This document shows, in pieces, positions 35,260-43,581 of a DNA stretch of 64,000 nt (position 1 is the stretch's first letter; every line of letters begins with the position of its first letter). The stretch comes from VXPQ01 sp965232485 (GTDB lineage: Bacteria > Bacteroidota > Rhodothermia > Rhodothermales > VXPQ01), in assembly GCA_965232485.1 (NCBI GenBank), contig OZ246975.1, positions 1,116,001 through 1,180,000 of the forward strand, in the 5' to 3' direction. The translations under genes and the position numbers were made by a program. The notes below the pieces were generated by a model that was not told the DNA's origin, searched no databases, and saw only the letters and a list, made by a program, of their open reading frames with translations.

Positions 35260-36075
35260 TCAGTTGCTGCTTGCAAGTTCGGCGAGCCGCCCGGACGCGG
35301 TCTCATAGAGCGCCTCCGCCTCCTTGACCAGCGGGCTATCCCGGAAAAGTTCGACGAGGCGGGTATAATGATCGATCGCCAACTGAAGCCGCTCCGGCTG
35401 ACGCGACTCGATGCTCAGGTCGGAAAAGGCCATGTACGAACGCATGGCGCCCAGCAAGGCGTCGTCGGCCCACTGCGTGTCCGGATAGGCGTCGAATACC
35501 CGCTCGTACGAAAGCGCCGCCGCCTCGTAAATGCCTCGCCGCTCGTACAGGCCCGCCGACTCGTACGCCTTGCGCGCCAGCTTCTCCCGCAACGCGCTCA
35601 AGTATTCTTCCGCCTCTTCTTTCCGATCAGAATCGGGAAACCGGTCCAGAAACAATTGCAGGTATGTAATGGCCTGCCGGGTATTGGTCTGGTCGAGGGC
35701 GTACTGCGGAGAAAGATGATGGTGCGAAACCGCCCGCTCGAACATGGCGGCCTCCACGTTGGGGTTCGTCCGGTAGGTATTCACGAACCGCGAATACTCG
35801 GAGGCGGCCAGAATATAGTCGCGGCCCTCGAAATGCGCCCGCGCAAGGTGAAGTTGCGCATCGGCGGCGACTTCGGACGTTCTCCCGTAATCGAAAACGC
35901 CCTGAAAGAACGGAACCGACCGTTCGTATTTGCCCTCCTCGAACAAGCGCAGCCCTTTGGCGTAGGCGTCGTCGGGAGAATCGTACCGAATGCGTCCCGC
36001 GCCGGAGCACGCGGACAGCGCCAGCGGCGCAAGCAACAAGACGACGGGAAGCAACGAGCGCAAAAACGAGGACAT
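35260..36075 (-). CDS. bamD: Outer-membrane assembly lipoprotein BamD
   Basis: This is a 271-residue lipoprotein: signal peptide with lipobox LSAC (C23), then SPDDAYAKGLRLFEEGKYERSVPFFQGVF, the first of about five TPRs, with RTSEVAADAQLHLARAHFEGRDYILAASEYSRF and a final TRLVELFRDSPLVKEAEAL. Sequence order and the YDRAI-like tripeptide spacing match BamD, the essential TPR component of the BAM complex that folds outer-membrane barrels. Same direction as nadD. Confidence 0.9.
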   Translation of the reverse strand: MSSFLRSLLPVVLLLAPLALSACSGAGRIRYDSPDDAYAKGLRLFEEGKYERSVPFFQGVFDYGRTSEVAADAQLHLARAHFEGRDYILAASEYSRFVNTYRTNPNVEAAMFERAVSHHHLSPQYALDQTNTRQAITYLQLFLDRFPDSDRKEEAEEYLSALREKLARKAYESAGLYERRGIYEAAALSYERVFDAYPDTQWADDALLGAMRSYMAFSDLSIESRQPERLQLAIDHYTRLVELFRDSPLVKEAEALYETASGRLAELASSN

Positions 36076-36246
36076 GGCCAGCGGCGTAGATTCGTATCCG
36101 AAAAGCGAAAAATGCGCGACAGCGCGGCGGGGAAGACAAGACGAAGAATATGTACCTGCGCGCGGCCCCGCTGTTCCTGTCCTTCGCGCACGCGGAAGCG
36201 ACGCGTGCGAAGCGGTTCTGGCCGGAACGTCCTTTATCCGGCCTGC

Positions 36247-37698
36247 CTACCGCAACCGCCGCACTTCGCCGTCCTGATACCGGAACCAGAACATGGCGGC
36301 GTTCACGTTGCCCCCGTCGAAATCGATGCGGGTGCCCAGGCCTTCCCGCAACGGCGCCGTTCGAATCCGGTCCGCAAGCGGCCGGGCGGAATCTTCCACA
36401 AGCAGCGGAAGCAGAAAGCGGGCCACGTCGTACCCGATGATCGCAAGGCGGCCTTCCGGTTCGGCGCCCGCCAGTTCGCGGTACCCTTCCGTAAAGGCCT
36501 GTACGGCGGAATCGCCCGCCTCGACATAAAAATCGTCGGCATAGGTCGTAGCGTATCGGGAAGCCCGCGCCGGATCCGGAACGGACCGCCAGGTCCCGTT
36601 TCCGAGGATGCGAATCTCGTCGGCGAGACGCATGCGGTCGAAACTGGTCATGGCGGCTACGATGCGGGCCACGCTTTCCCCGGATGCAATGGGCAAGTAC
36701 GCGGCGCTCGCGCCGAGTATCTCGCTCCGCGACAGCGTGGCGGACAAACGCCCCCAGTCCGTTTGCGAAACCAGCAACGTATCGTACCGCACTGTTTGCC
36801 CGCCCCGCGCCGCCTCCTCCAGAAAGCCCTGCGCCATGCGTTCGCTGATGCGGTCGCGGTCCCGCTCGGCGATTACGCCGAACTCGTTCAGCCGCAGATT
36901 TCTTGCAGCAAAGCGGGCCATGAGCCGTCCGCGCATGACAATAGTGGGATTCGCCTGAAAAACGTAGCGCTTGCCGCTCGACACGGCCTCGTCGGTGGCC
37001 AGCGGCGCCATCAGCGGCATCCGGAATCGCTCGGCTACCTCGGCGGCCGCCGCCGCCTCCCCGCTATAGAGCGGCCCAATGACGGCTTGCGCGCCAAGCG
37101 CAGCCAGTTCTTCCGCGGCTTCGGCGGCGAGCGCCGAATCGGCCCCCGTATTGCGAAACGCCATGCGAACAGGCTGGTCCGGATACCGTGCGTTGTGTTC
37201 GTCCACGGCCATGCGCACCCCGGTGAAAAGCGCCTGGGTGAGCGGAGCGTGATCGCCATCCAGCGGCAACAAGACGCCAAGGTTGCGCGGCAATGTCACG
37301 TTACGCGCAAGCCCCTCTTCGGCCATTGTCCGAAGCGCTCCGGCGGCTTCGACATACCGACTCTCAGGAAAATCCGACGCAAGCAAGCGCGCCCGCGCCG
37401 CAGCCTCGTCGAAATACCCGTCCCGATAGAGCGCCTTCGCCTCCATAAGCCGGGCCGCCGTGGTTTGGTCGTGCACATCGTACGCCGACCAAACCTGTTC
37501 GAACAACCGGGCCGCCAGGGCATACTCTCCCTGCTCGAACGCCTCAAGGGCGTCCCCGAACATCCGCTCCGCTTCCTCGGGGACCGGCATAACGTCCTGA
37601 GCATGCACAAAGGCAGGCGTCCAGGCGACGCAAGCAAACCACGCCGCCCCAAAAAGCGCCATGCAAACGAGGCTCCGCACTGCAAATCGTCTCGTCAT
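36247..37698 (-). CDS. LpoA/LppC-like periplasmic-binding protein with N-terminal TPR
   Basis: This is a 483-residue secreted protein: signal peptide to about 33 (PAFVHAQD), a short TPR region (about 40-125: GDALEAFEQGEYALAARLFEQVW), then a type I periplasmic-binding fold (NLGVLLPLDGDHAPLTQALFTGVRMAVDEHN, AQAVIGPLYSGEAAAAAEVAERF, RLAIIGYDVARFLLPLL). The TPR-plus-PBP layout resembles LpoA, the outer-membrane activator of penicillin-binding protein 1A, and branched-chain amino-acid binding proteins. The ATG at 37698 overlaps the guaA stop by 4 nt. No lipobox seen. Role inferred. Confidence 0.75.
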   Translation of the reverse strand: MTRRFAVRSLVCMALFGAAWFACVAWTPAFVHAQDVMPVPEEAERMFGDALEAFEQGEYALAARLFEQVWSAYDVHDQTTAARLMEAKALYRDGYFDEAAARARLLASDFPESRYVEAAGALRTMAEEGLARNVTLPRNLGVLLPLDGDHAPLTQALFTGVRMAVDEHNARYPDQPVRMAFRNTGADSALAAEAAEELAALGAQAVIGPLYSGEAAAAAEVAERFRMPLMAPLATDEAVSSGKRYVFQANPTIVMRGRLMARFAARNLRLNEFGVIAERDRDRISERMAQGFLEEAARGGQTVRYDTLLVSQTDWGRLSATLSRSEILGASAAYLPIASGESVARIVAAMTSFDRMRLADEIRILGNGTWRSVPDPARASRYATTYADDFYVEAGDSAVQAFTEGYRELAGAEPEGRLAIIGYDVARFLLPLLVEDSARPLADRIRTAPLREGLGTRIDFDGGNVNAAMFWFRYQDGEVRRLR

Positions 37699-39263
37699 TC
37701 CCATTCGATCGTGGCCGGAGGCTTGGAGCTAATGTCGTATACGGCCCGGTTAACGCCCCGGATTTCGTTCACGATCCGGTTGGATACGCGGGCCAGAAAA
37801 TCGGAGGGAAGACGCGCCCAGTCCGCCGTCATGCCGTCCACGCTGGTGACGGCCCGGAGCGCACACACATTTTCGTAGGTGCGTTCGTCGCCCATTACGC
37901 CCACCGTCTGCACAGGCAACAACACCGCAAACGCCTGCCATACCGTATCGTACAAGCCGCTCAGTCGAAGTTCCTCTATGAAAATGGCGTCTGCTTCGCG
38001 CAGGATGGCGAGCGACGCCCGCGTCACCGGACCAAGAATGCGCACGGCCAGTCCGGGGCCGGGAAACGGATGCCGCCCCACGACCAGTTCCGGAAGGCCC
38101 AGCAACCGGCCTATCTCGCGCACTTCGTCCTTGAAGAGTTCCCGAAACGGCTCGATCACCTCAAAGTCCAGTTTTTCGGGCAACCCTCCCACATTGTGAT
38201 GGGTTTTGATCGTAGCCGAGGGGCCCTTGAACGAAACGCTTTCGATCACGTCCGGGTACAGCGTTCCCTGGGCCAGAAAGGCAGGCCGCTCGCCGGCCTC
38301 CTCCGCAATGTCGCGGGCGGCGCTTTCAAACACTTCCACGAACGCATTGCCTATGATCTTGCGCTTCTTTTCCGGGTCGGAAACATCCGTCAGACGGTCC
38401 AGAAACAGGTCCGTAGCGTCCACGGCCTTCAGGCGCAGATGAAAATGATCCCGGAAAATCGCTTGCACCTCCTCCCATTCTCCTTTCCGAAGCGCCCCGT
38501 TGTTCACATAAATACAAATGAGCTGATCGCCGATCGCTTCGTGCAGCAACACGGCGGCCACGGACGAATCCACGCCGCCGGACAGGCCCAGAATAACGTG
38601 GGCGTCGCCCACCGTCTCCCGGATCTCCTGTTTTTTCTCGTCCACGAAGGAGGCGGGCGTCCAGTCCCCCCGGCACCCGCATATGCCCATCGCAAAATTT
38701 TCGATGAGCAGGCGCCCGGCGGCGGTATGCGCCACTTCGGGGTGAAACTGCACGCCGTAGTGCGGAAGCCGATCCGACGCGACCGCCGCAATGGGCGCAT
38801 TGTCGGTATGCGCAAGAATCCGGTAGCCCGGGGGGAGGCGGGTCAGATGATCTCCGTGGCTCATCCAGACGATGGAGCCGTCGGTCAGGCCCTGGAAAAG
38901 CCCCGTCGCATCGTCGATATGCAGCCGGGCGCGTCCGAATTCGCGGAGGGCGGCAGAAGCCACGTCGCCCCCCGCCAGGCGGGCCATGGCCTGAAGGCCG
39001 TAGCAAACGCCAAGCACGGGCGTGGGCGAGCCGTCGCTGCGCGCCATGGCCAGCAAGGCGGGATCCAGTTGCGGCGCGCCCGGATCGAAAACAGAGCAGG
39101 GCCCCCCGGACAGGATGATTCCCTTCGGCTGCATCGCCCGGATTTCTTCCGAAGATCGAGTGCAGGGGTGTATTTCGGAATACACGCCCGCCTCGCGGAC
39201 GCGCCGCGCAATGAGCTGCGTGTACTGGCTCCCGAAATCCAGAATGACGATGCGTTCGTGCAT
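37695..39263 (-). CDS. guaA: GMP synthase (glutamine-hydrolysing)
   Basis: This is a 522-residue enzyme aminating XMP to GMP. The N-terminal class I amidotransferase has PVLGVCYGLQAMARLAGG (nucleophile C87) and HPEVAHT (His-Glu pair). The ATP-pyrophosphatase domain has ILGLSGGVDSSVAAVLLHEA (about 226-245), and the C-terminal dimerisation domain contains PFPGPGLAVRILG and ends in SKPPATIEWE, the family signature. It starts 11 nt after gcvH. Confidence 0.97.
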   Translation of the reverse strand: MHERIVILDFGSQYTQLIARRVREAGVYSEIHPCTRSSEEIRAMQPKGIILSGGPCSVFDPGAPQLDPALLAMARSDGSPTPVLGVCYGLQAMARLAGGDVASAALREFGRARLHIDDATGLFQGLTDGSIVWMSHGDHLTRLPPGYRILAHTDNAPIAAVASDRLPHYGVQFHPEVAHTAAGRLLIENFAMGICGCRGDWTPASFVDEKKQEIRETVGDAHVILGLSGGVDSSVAAVLLHEAIGDQLICIYVNNGALRKGEWEEVQAIFRDHFHLRLKAVDATDLFLDRLTDVSDPEKKRKIIGNAFVEVFESAARDIAEEAGERPAFLAQGTLYPDVIESVSFKGPSATIKTHHNVGGLPEKLDFEVIEPFRELFKDEVREIGRLLGLPELVVGRHPFPGPGLAVRILGPVTRASLAILREADAIFIEELRLSGLYDTVWQAFAVLLPVQTVGVMGDERTYENVCALRAVTSVDGMTADWARLPSDFLARVSNRIVNEIRGVNRAVYDISSKPPATIEWE

Positions 39264-39274
39264 CTCGCGCGGCC

Positions 39275-39658
39275 TTACCCGGTCATACGTTCGTAATCGT
39301 CCGCGGAAAGCAGTTCGCCCGTCTCTGCGCCGCCGTCAAGCGCAATGCGAATCATCCAGCCTTTGCCGTACGGATCGGTATTCACATAGTCGGGATGCGC
39401 CTCCAGCTCCTCGTTGACTTCGAGGATACGACCCGACAAAGGCATATAGAGATCAGACACCGTTTTGACCGCCTCGACGGCCCCGAACGGTTCGTCCCGG
39501 GCGATTTCCGAACCGGGCGGCTGCAATTCAACGAACACGACGTCCCCGAGCTCGTCCTGCGCAAAGTCCGTCACGCCTACGGTCGCCGACGCGGCGTCGT
39601 CCCCAATGCGTATCCACTCGTGGTCTTTCGTGTACAAAAGATCGGTTGGGCATTTCAT
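39275..39658 (-). CDS. gcvH: Glycine cleavage system H protein
   Basis: This is a 127-residue lipoyl-carrier protein: YTKDHEWIRIGDDAASATVGVTDFAQDELGDVVFVELP-like segment, lipoylation site FGAVEAVKTVSDLYMP with K65, then SGRILEVNEELEAHPDYVNTDPYGKGWMI. It shuttles the aminomethyl group between P, T and L proteins. The other gcv genes are not in the window. Confidence 0.97.
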   Translation of the reverse strand: MKCPTDLLYTKDHEWIRIGDDAASATVGVTDFAQDELGDVVFVELQPPGSEIARDEPFGAVEAVKTVSDLYMPLSGRILEVNEELEAHPDYVNTDPYGKGWMIRIALDGGAETGELLSADDYERMTG

Positions 39659-39688
39659 GAAAATATCGAAGCTATGCGACGAAAAACG

Positions 39689-41044
39689 TCATGTTTCCGT
39701 TTGAGCGGGGGTCAAATCAAATGTGTCGAGAAACGCCGTCGTAAACTCGCCCGCCTGGAACGCAGGGTCTTCTATCAACCGGCGATGGAACGGGATGGTC
39801 GTATGTACGCCCTCGATCACGAATTCGCTGAGCGCGCGCCGCATCTTCCGAATCGCAAGCGGGCGGGTGCGGGCGTACACGATGAGTTTGGCGATCATGG
39901 AATCGTAATACGGCGGAATGGCGTACCCGGCGTACGCATGCGTATCCACCCGAACGCCTTGCCCGCCCGGCGTATGAAACGCCGTCACGACGCCAGGGGA
40001 GGGCCGGAAATCGTTGAATGGATCCTCGGCGTTGATCCGGCACTCTATGGCGTGCCCCGTCATAACGATGTCCTCTTCCGGCAAATCCTCGCCCATGGCG
40101 ATGCGCAACTGAAGTTCAATCAGGTCTGCGCCGGTCACTTCTTCCGTGACGGGATGCTCCACCTGAATGCGCGTATTCATCTCCATGAAATAAAAGTCGC
40201 CCGCTGCGTCCACAAGAAACTCCATGGTTCCGGCGCCGGCGTACTGCACGGCCTCCGCCCCGCGCACCGCCGCCTCGCCCATGCGGGCCCGCAGCGCGGG
40301 GTCGACCGCGGGCGACGGCGATTCCTCAAGCAGTTTCTGGTGCCTCCGCTGGATGGAGCATTCGCGTTCGCCAAAATGCACCACCCGCCCCTTGCCATCG
40401 CCGAACACCTGAATTTCAATGTGGCGCGGGCCATCGACATACTTCTCGATGTACGAAGCGCCGTTCCCGAAGGCGGCCTCGGCCTCGGCGGTCGCCGCCG
40501 AAAACTGGTGCGCGAAGTCGCTGGCCTCTCGAACGATCCGCATGCCGCGTCCGCCTCCGCCCGCAGACGCCTTGATCATCACCGGATACCCGATGTCGTC
40601 GGCGATCTTCTTGCCCGCCTTTGCGTTGGGCACGGCCCCGTCGGAACCCGGCACCACCGGCACGCCCGCATTCCGCATGGTTTCCTTGGCCACGCTCTTG
40701 TCCCCCATCATGGCGATGGTTTTCGCGCGAGGTCCGATGAAAACCACCTCGTGATCTTCGCAAATGGCGCTGAAATCGGCGTTTTCGGAAAGAAATCCAT
40801 ACCCTGGATGGACGGCGTCCGCGCCGGTCACCTCAAGCGCGGCAATGATCCTGTCGGGACGCAGGTAGCTTTCCCGGGAAAGCGGCGGCCCGATGCACAC
40901 CGCTTCGTCCGCGAACCGGACATGCAACGAATCCCGATCCGCCGTGGAATACGCGGCGACGGTTCGAAGCCCCATTTCATGGCAGGTTCGAATGATGCGG
41001 AGCGCGATTTCTCCGCGGTTGGCGATGAGCACCTTCCTGATCAC
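39689..41044 (-). CDS. accC: Acetyl-CoA carboxylase biotin carboxylase subunit
   Basis: This is a 451-residue protein from a GTG at 41044 (reads MIRKVLIANRGEIALRIIRT, the family start); the longer frame runs back over accB. ATP-grasp motifs: GYGFLSENADFS, MGDKSVAKETMRNAGVPVVPGSD, the glycine loop KASAGGGGRGMRIV, HIEIQVFGDGKGRVVHFGERECSIQRRHQKLLEE and MEMNTRIQVEHPVTEEVTG. It carboxylates biotin on AccB encoded 32 nt upstream, the first step of fatty acid synthesis. Confidence 0.96.
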   Translation of the reverse strand: MIRKVLIANRGEIALRIIRTCHEMGLRTVAAYSTADRDSLHVRFADEAVCIGPPLSRESYLRPDRIIAALEVTGADAVHPGYGFLSENADFSAICEDHEVVFIGPRAKTIAMMGDKSVAKETMRNAGVPVVPGSDGAVPNAKAGKKIADDIGYPVMIKASAGGGGRGMRIVREASDFAHQFSAATAEAEAAFGNGASYIEKYVDGPRHIEIQVFGDGKGRVVHFGERECSIQRRHQKLLEESPSPAVDPALRARMGEAAVRGAEAVQYAGAGTMEFLVDAAGDFYFMEMNTRIQVEHPVTEEVTGADLIELQLRIAMGEDLPEEDIVMTGHAIECRINAEDPFNDFRPSPGVVTAFHTPGGQGVRVDTHAYAGYAIPPYYDSMIAKLIVYARTRPLAIRKMRRALSEFVIEGVHTTIPFHRRLIEDPAFQAGEFTTAFLDTFDLTPAQTET

Positions 41045-41076
41045 GGGACGAACGGAATCGACCTGCCTGGCGGCGG

Positions 41077-41577
41077 TCAGGTTTCTATCAAAAAGAGCGG
41101 TTGATCGAACTCGACAGGCAGCGCGTCGCCTACCAAAACCTCGGCCACCTTGCCGTCCACTTCGCTCACGACTTCGTTCATGAGTTTCATGGCCTCGATG
41201 ATGCACAGGGCGTCTCCTTTGGAAACGACGTCGCCCACATTCACGAACGGCGCTTCGTCGGGACCCGGAGCCCGATAAAAGGTGCCCACGAGCGGCGCCT
41301 TGACGGTCGTCCCGTTGCAGGCGGGTTCCGGCTTGCTTTCGTCCGCCGCAGCGGAGGCGGCAGGCGGCGCATCGGCAGGGGCCTCGGAGGGTGCATAAGG
41401 AACCGCTGGCGGCATGGCGTACGGCGGCCAGGCCGCAATCGGCGGAGTCGTCGCCTGCGCGGGCGGCTGCATGCGCACAACCACCTTCAGATCGTCTTCT
41501 GTGATCTCGACCTCGGCGACGCCGCTGTCCTTGACGATCTCGAGCAATTTTTCAATCAGGGGAAGATCCATATGCAA
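41077..41577 (-). CDS. accB: Acetyl-CoA carboxylase biotin carboxyl carrier protein
   Basis: This is a 166-residue protein: N-terminal helix (PLIEKLLEIVKDSGVAEVEI), a Pro/Ala-rich flexible linker (about 37-90), and the biotinyl domain VKAPLVGTFYRAPGPDEAPFVNVGDVVSKGDALCIIEAMKLMNEVV with the biotinylated K131. Standard AccB length and order ahead of accC. Confidence 0.97.
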   Translation of the reverse strand: MHMDLPLIEKLLEIVKDSGVAEVEITEDDLKVVVRMQPPAQATTPPIAAWPPYAMPPAVPYAPSEAPADAPPAASAAADESKPEPACNGTTVKAPLVGTFYRAPGPDEAPFVNVGDVVSKGDALCIIEAMKLMNEVVSEVDGKVAEVLVGDALPVEFDQPLFLIET

Positions 41578-41638
41578 TGCGGGAGCAAAAACCGGATTCG
41601 GCGGAAAATCTATCGGAAAAACAGTTGGACGAAAGCGG

Positions 41639-42217
41639 TCAAGGCTTGTTCGACGACGACGCGCGCGTTACATATTCGCCGGTCTGCGTATTGACGGTCA
41701 CCACATCTCCTTCGTCGATAAAAAGCGGGACCAGCACCACCGCGCCGCTCTCCATGATGGCCGGTTTCGCGCCGCCGGTGGCCGTGTCGCCGCGCACCCC
41801 CGGGTCCGTATCGACTACGGCGAGATCGACCTTGCCGGGCAATTCGACATTGAGCGGCTCCTCGGCTTCGGCGTGAAAAAGAATGTCTACCGTGGTCCCC
41901 TCTACAATGAATTCCCTTCCCTTCACGCGATCCGCGGGAAGCGAAAACTGCTCGTAGGTCTGCGTATTCATCATGTGCAGGCCCAGATCGTCTTCGTACA
42001 GAAACTGGTGCGGGCGCCGCTCGATGCGCGCCGTTTTCACTTTCTCGCCCGCCCGAAACGTATGCTCCACGACCTTGCCGGAGCGAACCTGCTTCAATTT
42101 CGAACGCACGAAGGCGCCGCCCTTGCCGGGCTTTACGTGCAAAAACTCCACGATCGTCCACAAATCGCCGTTTCGGACGAGGGTGAGGCCGTTGCGAAAA
42201 TCGCTTGTGTCAGGCAT
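41639..42217 (-). CDS. efp: Translation elongation factor P
   Basis: This is a 192-residue, three-domain protein: N-domain loop VKPGKGGAFVRSKLK with the conserved K32, followed by QFLYEDDLGLHMMNTQTYEQFSLP, LPGKVDLAVVDTDPGVRGDTATGGAKPA and the C-terminal GDVVTVNTQTGEYVTRA. It relieves ribosome stalling at polyprolines. The modification enzyme is not visible here. Head of an efp-accB-accC run; a MITE-like solo end lies about 65-90 nt upstream of the start. Confidence 0.97.
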   Translation of the reverse strand: MPDTSDFRNGLTLVRNGDLWTIVEFLHVKPGKGGAFVRSKLKQVRSGKVVEHTFRAGEKVKTARIERRPHQFLYEDDLGLHMMNTQTYEQFSLPADRVKGREFIVEGTTVDILFHAEAEEPLNVELPGKVDLAVVDTDPGVRGDTATGGAKPAIMESGAVVLVPLFIDEGDVVTVNTQTGEYVTRASSSNKP

Positions 42218-42255
42218 GAGAAACAGGATAGAAACGAGAACGCGGGGCGTTGCGA

Positions 42256-42305
42256 ACGTGAAGCGCTGAACGAAGTGGTTTTGATCAGAGTACCCTTAAT
42301 ATACT
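42256..42305 (-). repeat. Degenerate MITE right end / candidate promoter element upstream of efp
   Basis: CGTGAAGCGCTGAACGAAGT and then TTGATCAGAGTACCC align with the right-end region of the 255-bp MITE. The outermost 25 nt (42281-42305), read on the minus strand, match 30300-30324 with two mismatches, including AGTATATTAAGGG. No matching left end is nearby, so this is a relic. Confidence 0.5.
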
Positions 42306-42338
42306 GCCGGGAAGGGTCGTCAGTCAATCCGAACGCGA

Positions 42339-42779
42339 TCAGGACGTATCCCGGGGCTGATCCGGGCCGTATTTTTCGACCAGGCGGGAGACGGAATCTT
42401 CCAGTAATTTCCGCAACGCACTCAGGTCTATGTCGTCGAGTTTGTTCACGTACAGGCAGGATTTGCCCGTCTTGCAGCGGCCCAGCGCGCCGAGCATGTC
42501 GTCCTGCCCGTCGAATCCGGTCATGACATAGATGGAGAAGGCCCGCTTGCGCGGCGAAAATCCGGTCAGCATCCAGTCGATCTCCCGCCCGCTGGCGTAT
42601 TTGAACCGGTAATTCCCGAAACCGACGATATTTTCGCCCCACATGGCGGGTTCGGAACCGGTCACGTCCCGCATAAGGGCAATAAGCGCATGGCTCTCGC
42701 GCTCCTTCCGCTCGTCGTCGAGGGAGGCGATGAAATCCGCAACGCTCCGGTCATTCTTTCTGGTTTTCAGTTCGGCCAT
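42339..42779 (-). CDS. DUF1801-family protein
   Basis: This is a 146-residue protein. RSVADFIASLDDERKERESHALIALMRDVTGSEPAMWG and GFGNYRFKYASGREIDWMLTGFSPRKRAFSIYVM are the conserved blocks of DUF1801 (YdhG/YjhX-like alpha/beta fold). Members are small cytoplasmic proteins of unknown biochemical role. It lies 19 nt after bshB1. Confidence 0.85.
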   Translation of the reverse strand: MAELKTRKNDRSVADFIASLDDERKERESHALIALMRDVTGSEPAMWGENIVGFGNYRFKYASGREIDWMLTGFSPRKRAFSIYVMTGFDGQDDMLGALGRCKTGKSCLYVNKLDDIDLSALRKLLEDSVSRLVEKYGPDQPRDTS

Positions 42780-42798
42780 CTTTCAGGGAGGCGGGCTG

Positions 42799-43581
42799 CT
42801 ATCGGAATCGTTTCTTGTGGTCGAGCGCGCGCATAAGGTCGCGGACGCCCACCGGCCCCTCGCGGTACAAGAACGGCTCGCCGTACCGCACCCCGATCCG
42901 GTGGCCGTACGTCCTGGCCCGGGCCTCAATCCATTCCAGAAATCTCTTGTCCGACACGAACGTTTCCGGTTCGCCGGGTTTCGCTTTATAGCCGGGGTTG
43001 TAAAACTGCGACCGGAATGCCTCAAGCGCTTCGAGCCGCTGCGCCCACACATCCGTCACGTCCACCACGAAGGTAGGATCGAACTCGATCAGGTGCATGT
43101 AGTGCAGCACATGTTGCGGACGCCAGGGGCTTTGCGGCGCGCCCGCCTCGTCCTCGGTGGGGACGCCCTGCAATCCTGCGTAAAAACAGGCGTCGGCGCA
43201 CAGGCGCGCGCCCGCGCCGTGGTCGGGATGGCGGCATTCCGGCCCGCCGATCAGCACGATATGCGGACGCCAGGTCCGCAACGCGCGAATGACGGGGAGA
43301 CGGCTTTCGGGCGTATTGGCGATGTTTCCGTCGGGAAGCCCCATGTTTTCGCGGACGGCCAACCGCATGATTTCGGCGGCGCGGGCCGCTTCTTCGGCGC
43401 GCAGTTCCGGCGTGCCCCGAGTGCCGAGTTCGCCCCGGGTCAGATCCGCCGCGCCCACGCGGTAGCCCTGTTTCGCGAGCGAACAGATCGTCCCGCCCGC
43501 GCACAATTCCACATCGTCGGGATGCGCGCCAAAAGCAAGCACATCCAGCGGGGGCGGTATGGAAGCGGAAGAAGAAGCCAT
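42799..43581 (-). CDS. bshB1: Bacillithiol biosynthesis deacetylase BshB1
   Basis: This is a 260-residue PIG-L/LmbE-family zinc deacetylase: DVLAFGAHPDDVELCAGGTI with the HPDD metal motif (20-23), GYRVGAADLTRGELGTRGTPELRAEEA and the distal ligand motif CRHPDHGAGARL. The TRGELGTRG signature is typical of BshB1, which removes acetyl from GlcNAc-malate. It begins right after the leuS stop. With bshC at 57385-59013 it shows that this organism makes bacillithiol. Confidence 0.93.
   Translation of the reverse strand: MASSSASIPPPLDVLAFGAHPDDVELCAGGTICSLAKQGYRVGAADLTRGELGTRGTPELRAEEAARAAEIMRLAVRENMGLPDGNIANTPESRLPVIRALRTWRPHIVLIGGPECRHPDHGAGARLCADACFYAGLQGVPTEDEAGAPQSPWRPQHVLHYMHLIEFDPTFVVDVTDVWAQRLEALEAFRSQFYNPGYKAKPGEPETFVSDKRFLEWIEARARTYGHRIGVRYGEPFLYREGPVGVRDLMRALDHKKRFR

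Noticed and set aside
30300..42305. Composite transposon bounded by the two inverted 25-nt elements
   Set aside because: The 12-kb interval holds only housekeeping genes (glgP, nadD, bamD, guaA, accBC, efp) with normal operon structure; independent solo MITE ends or promoter elements are more likely.
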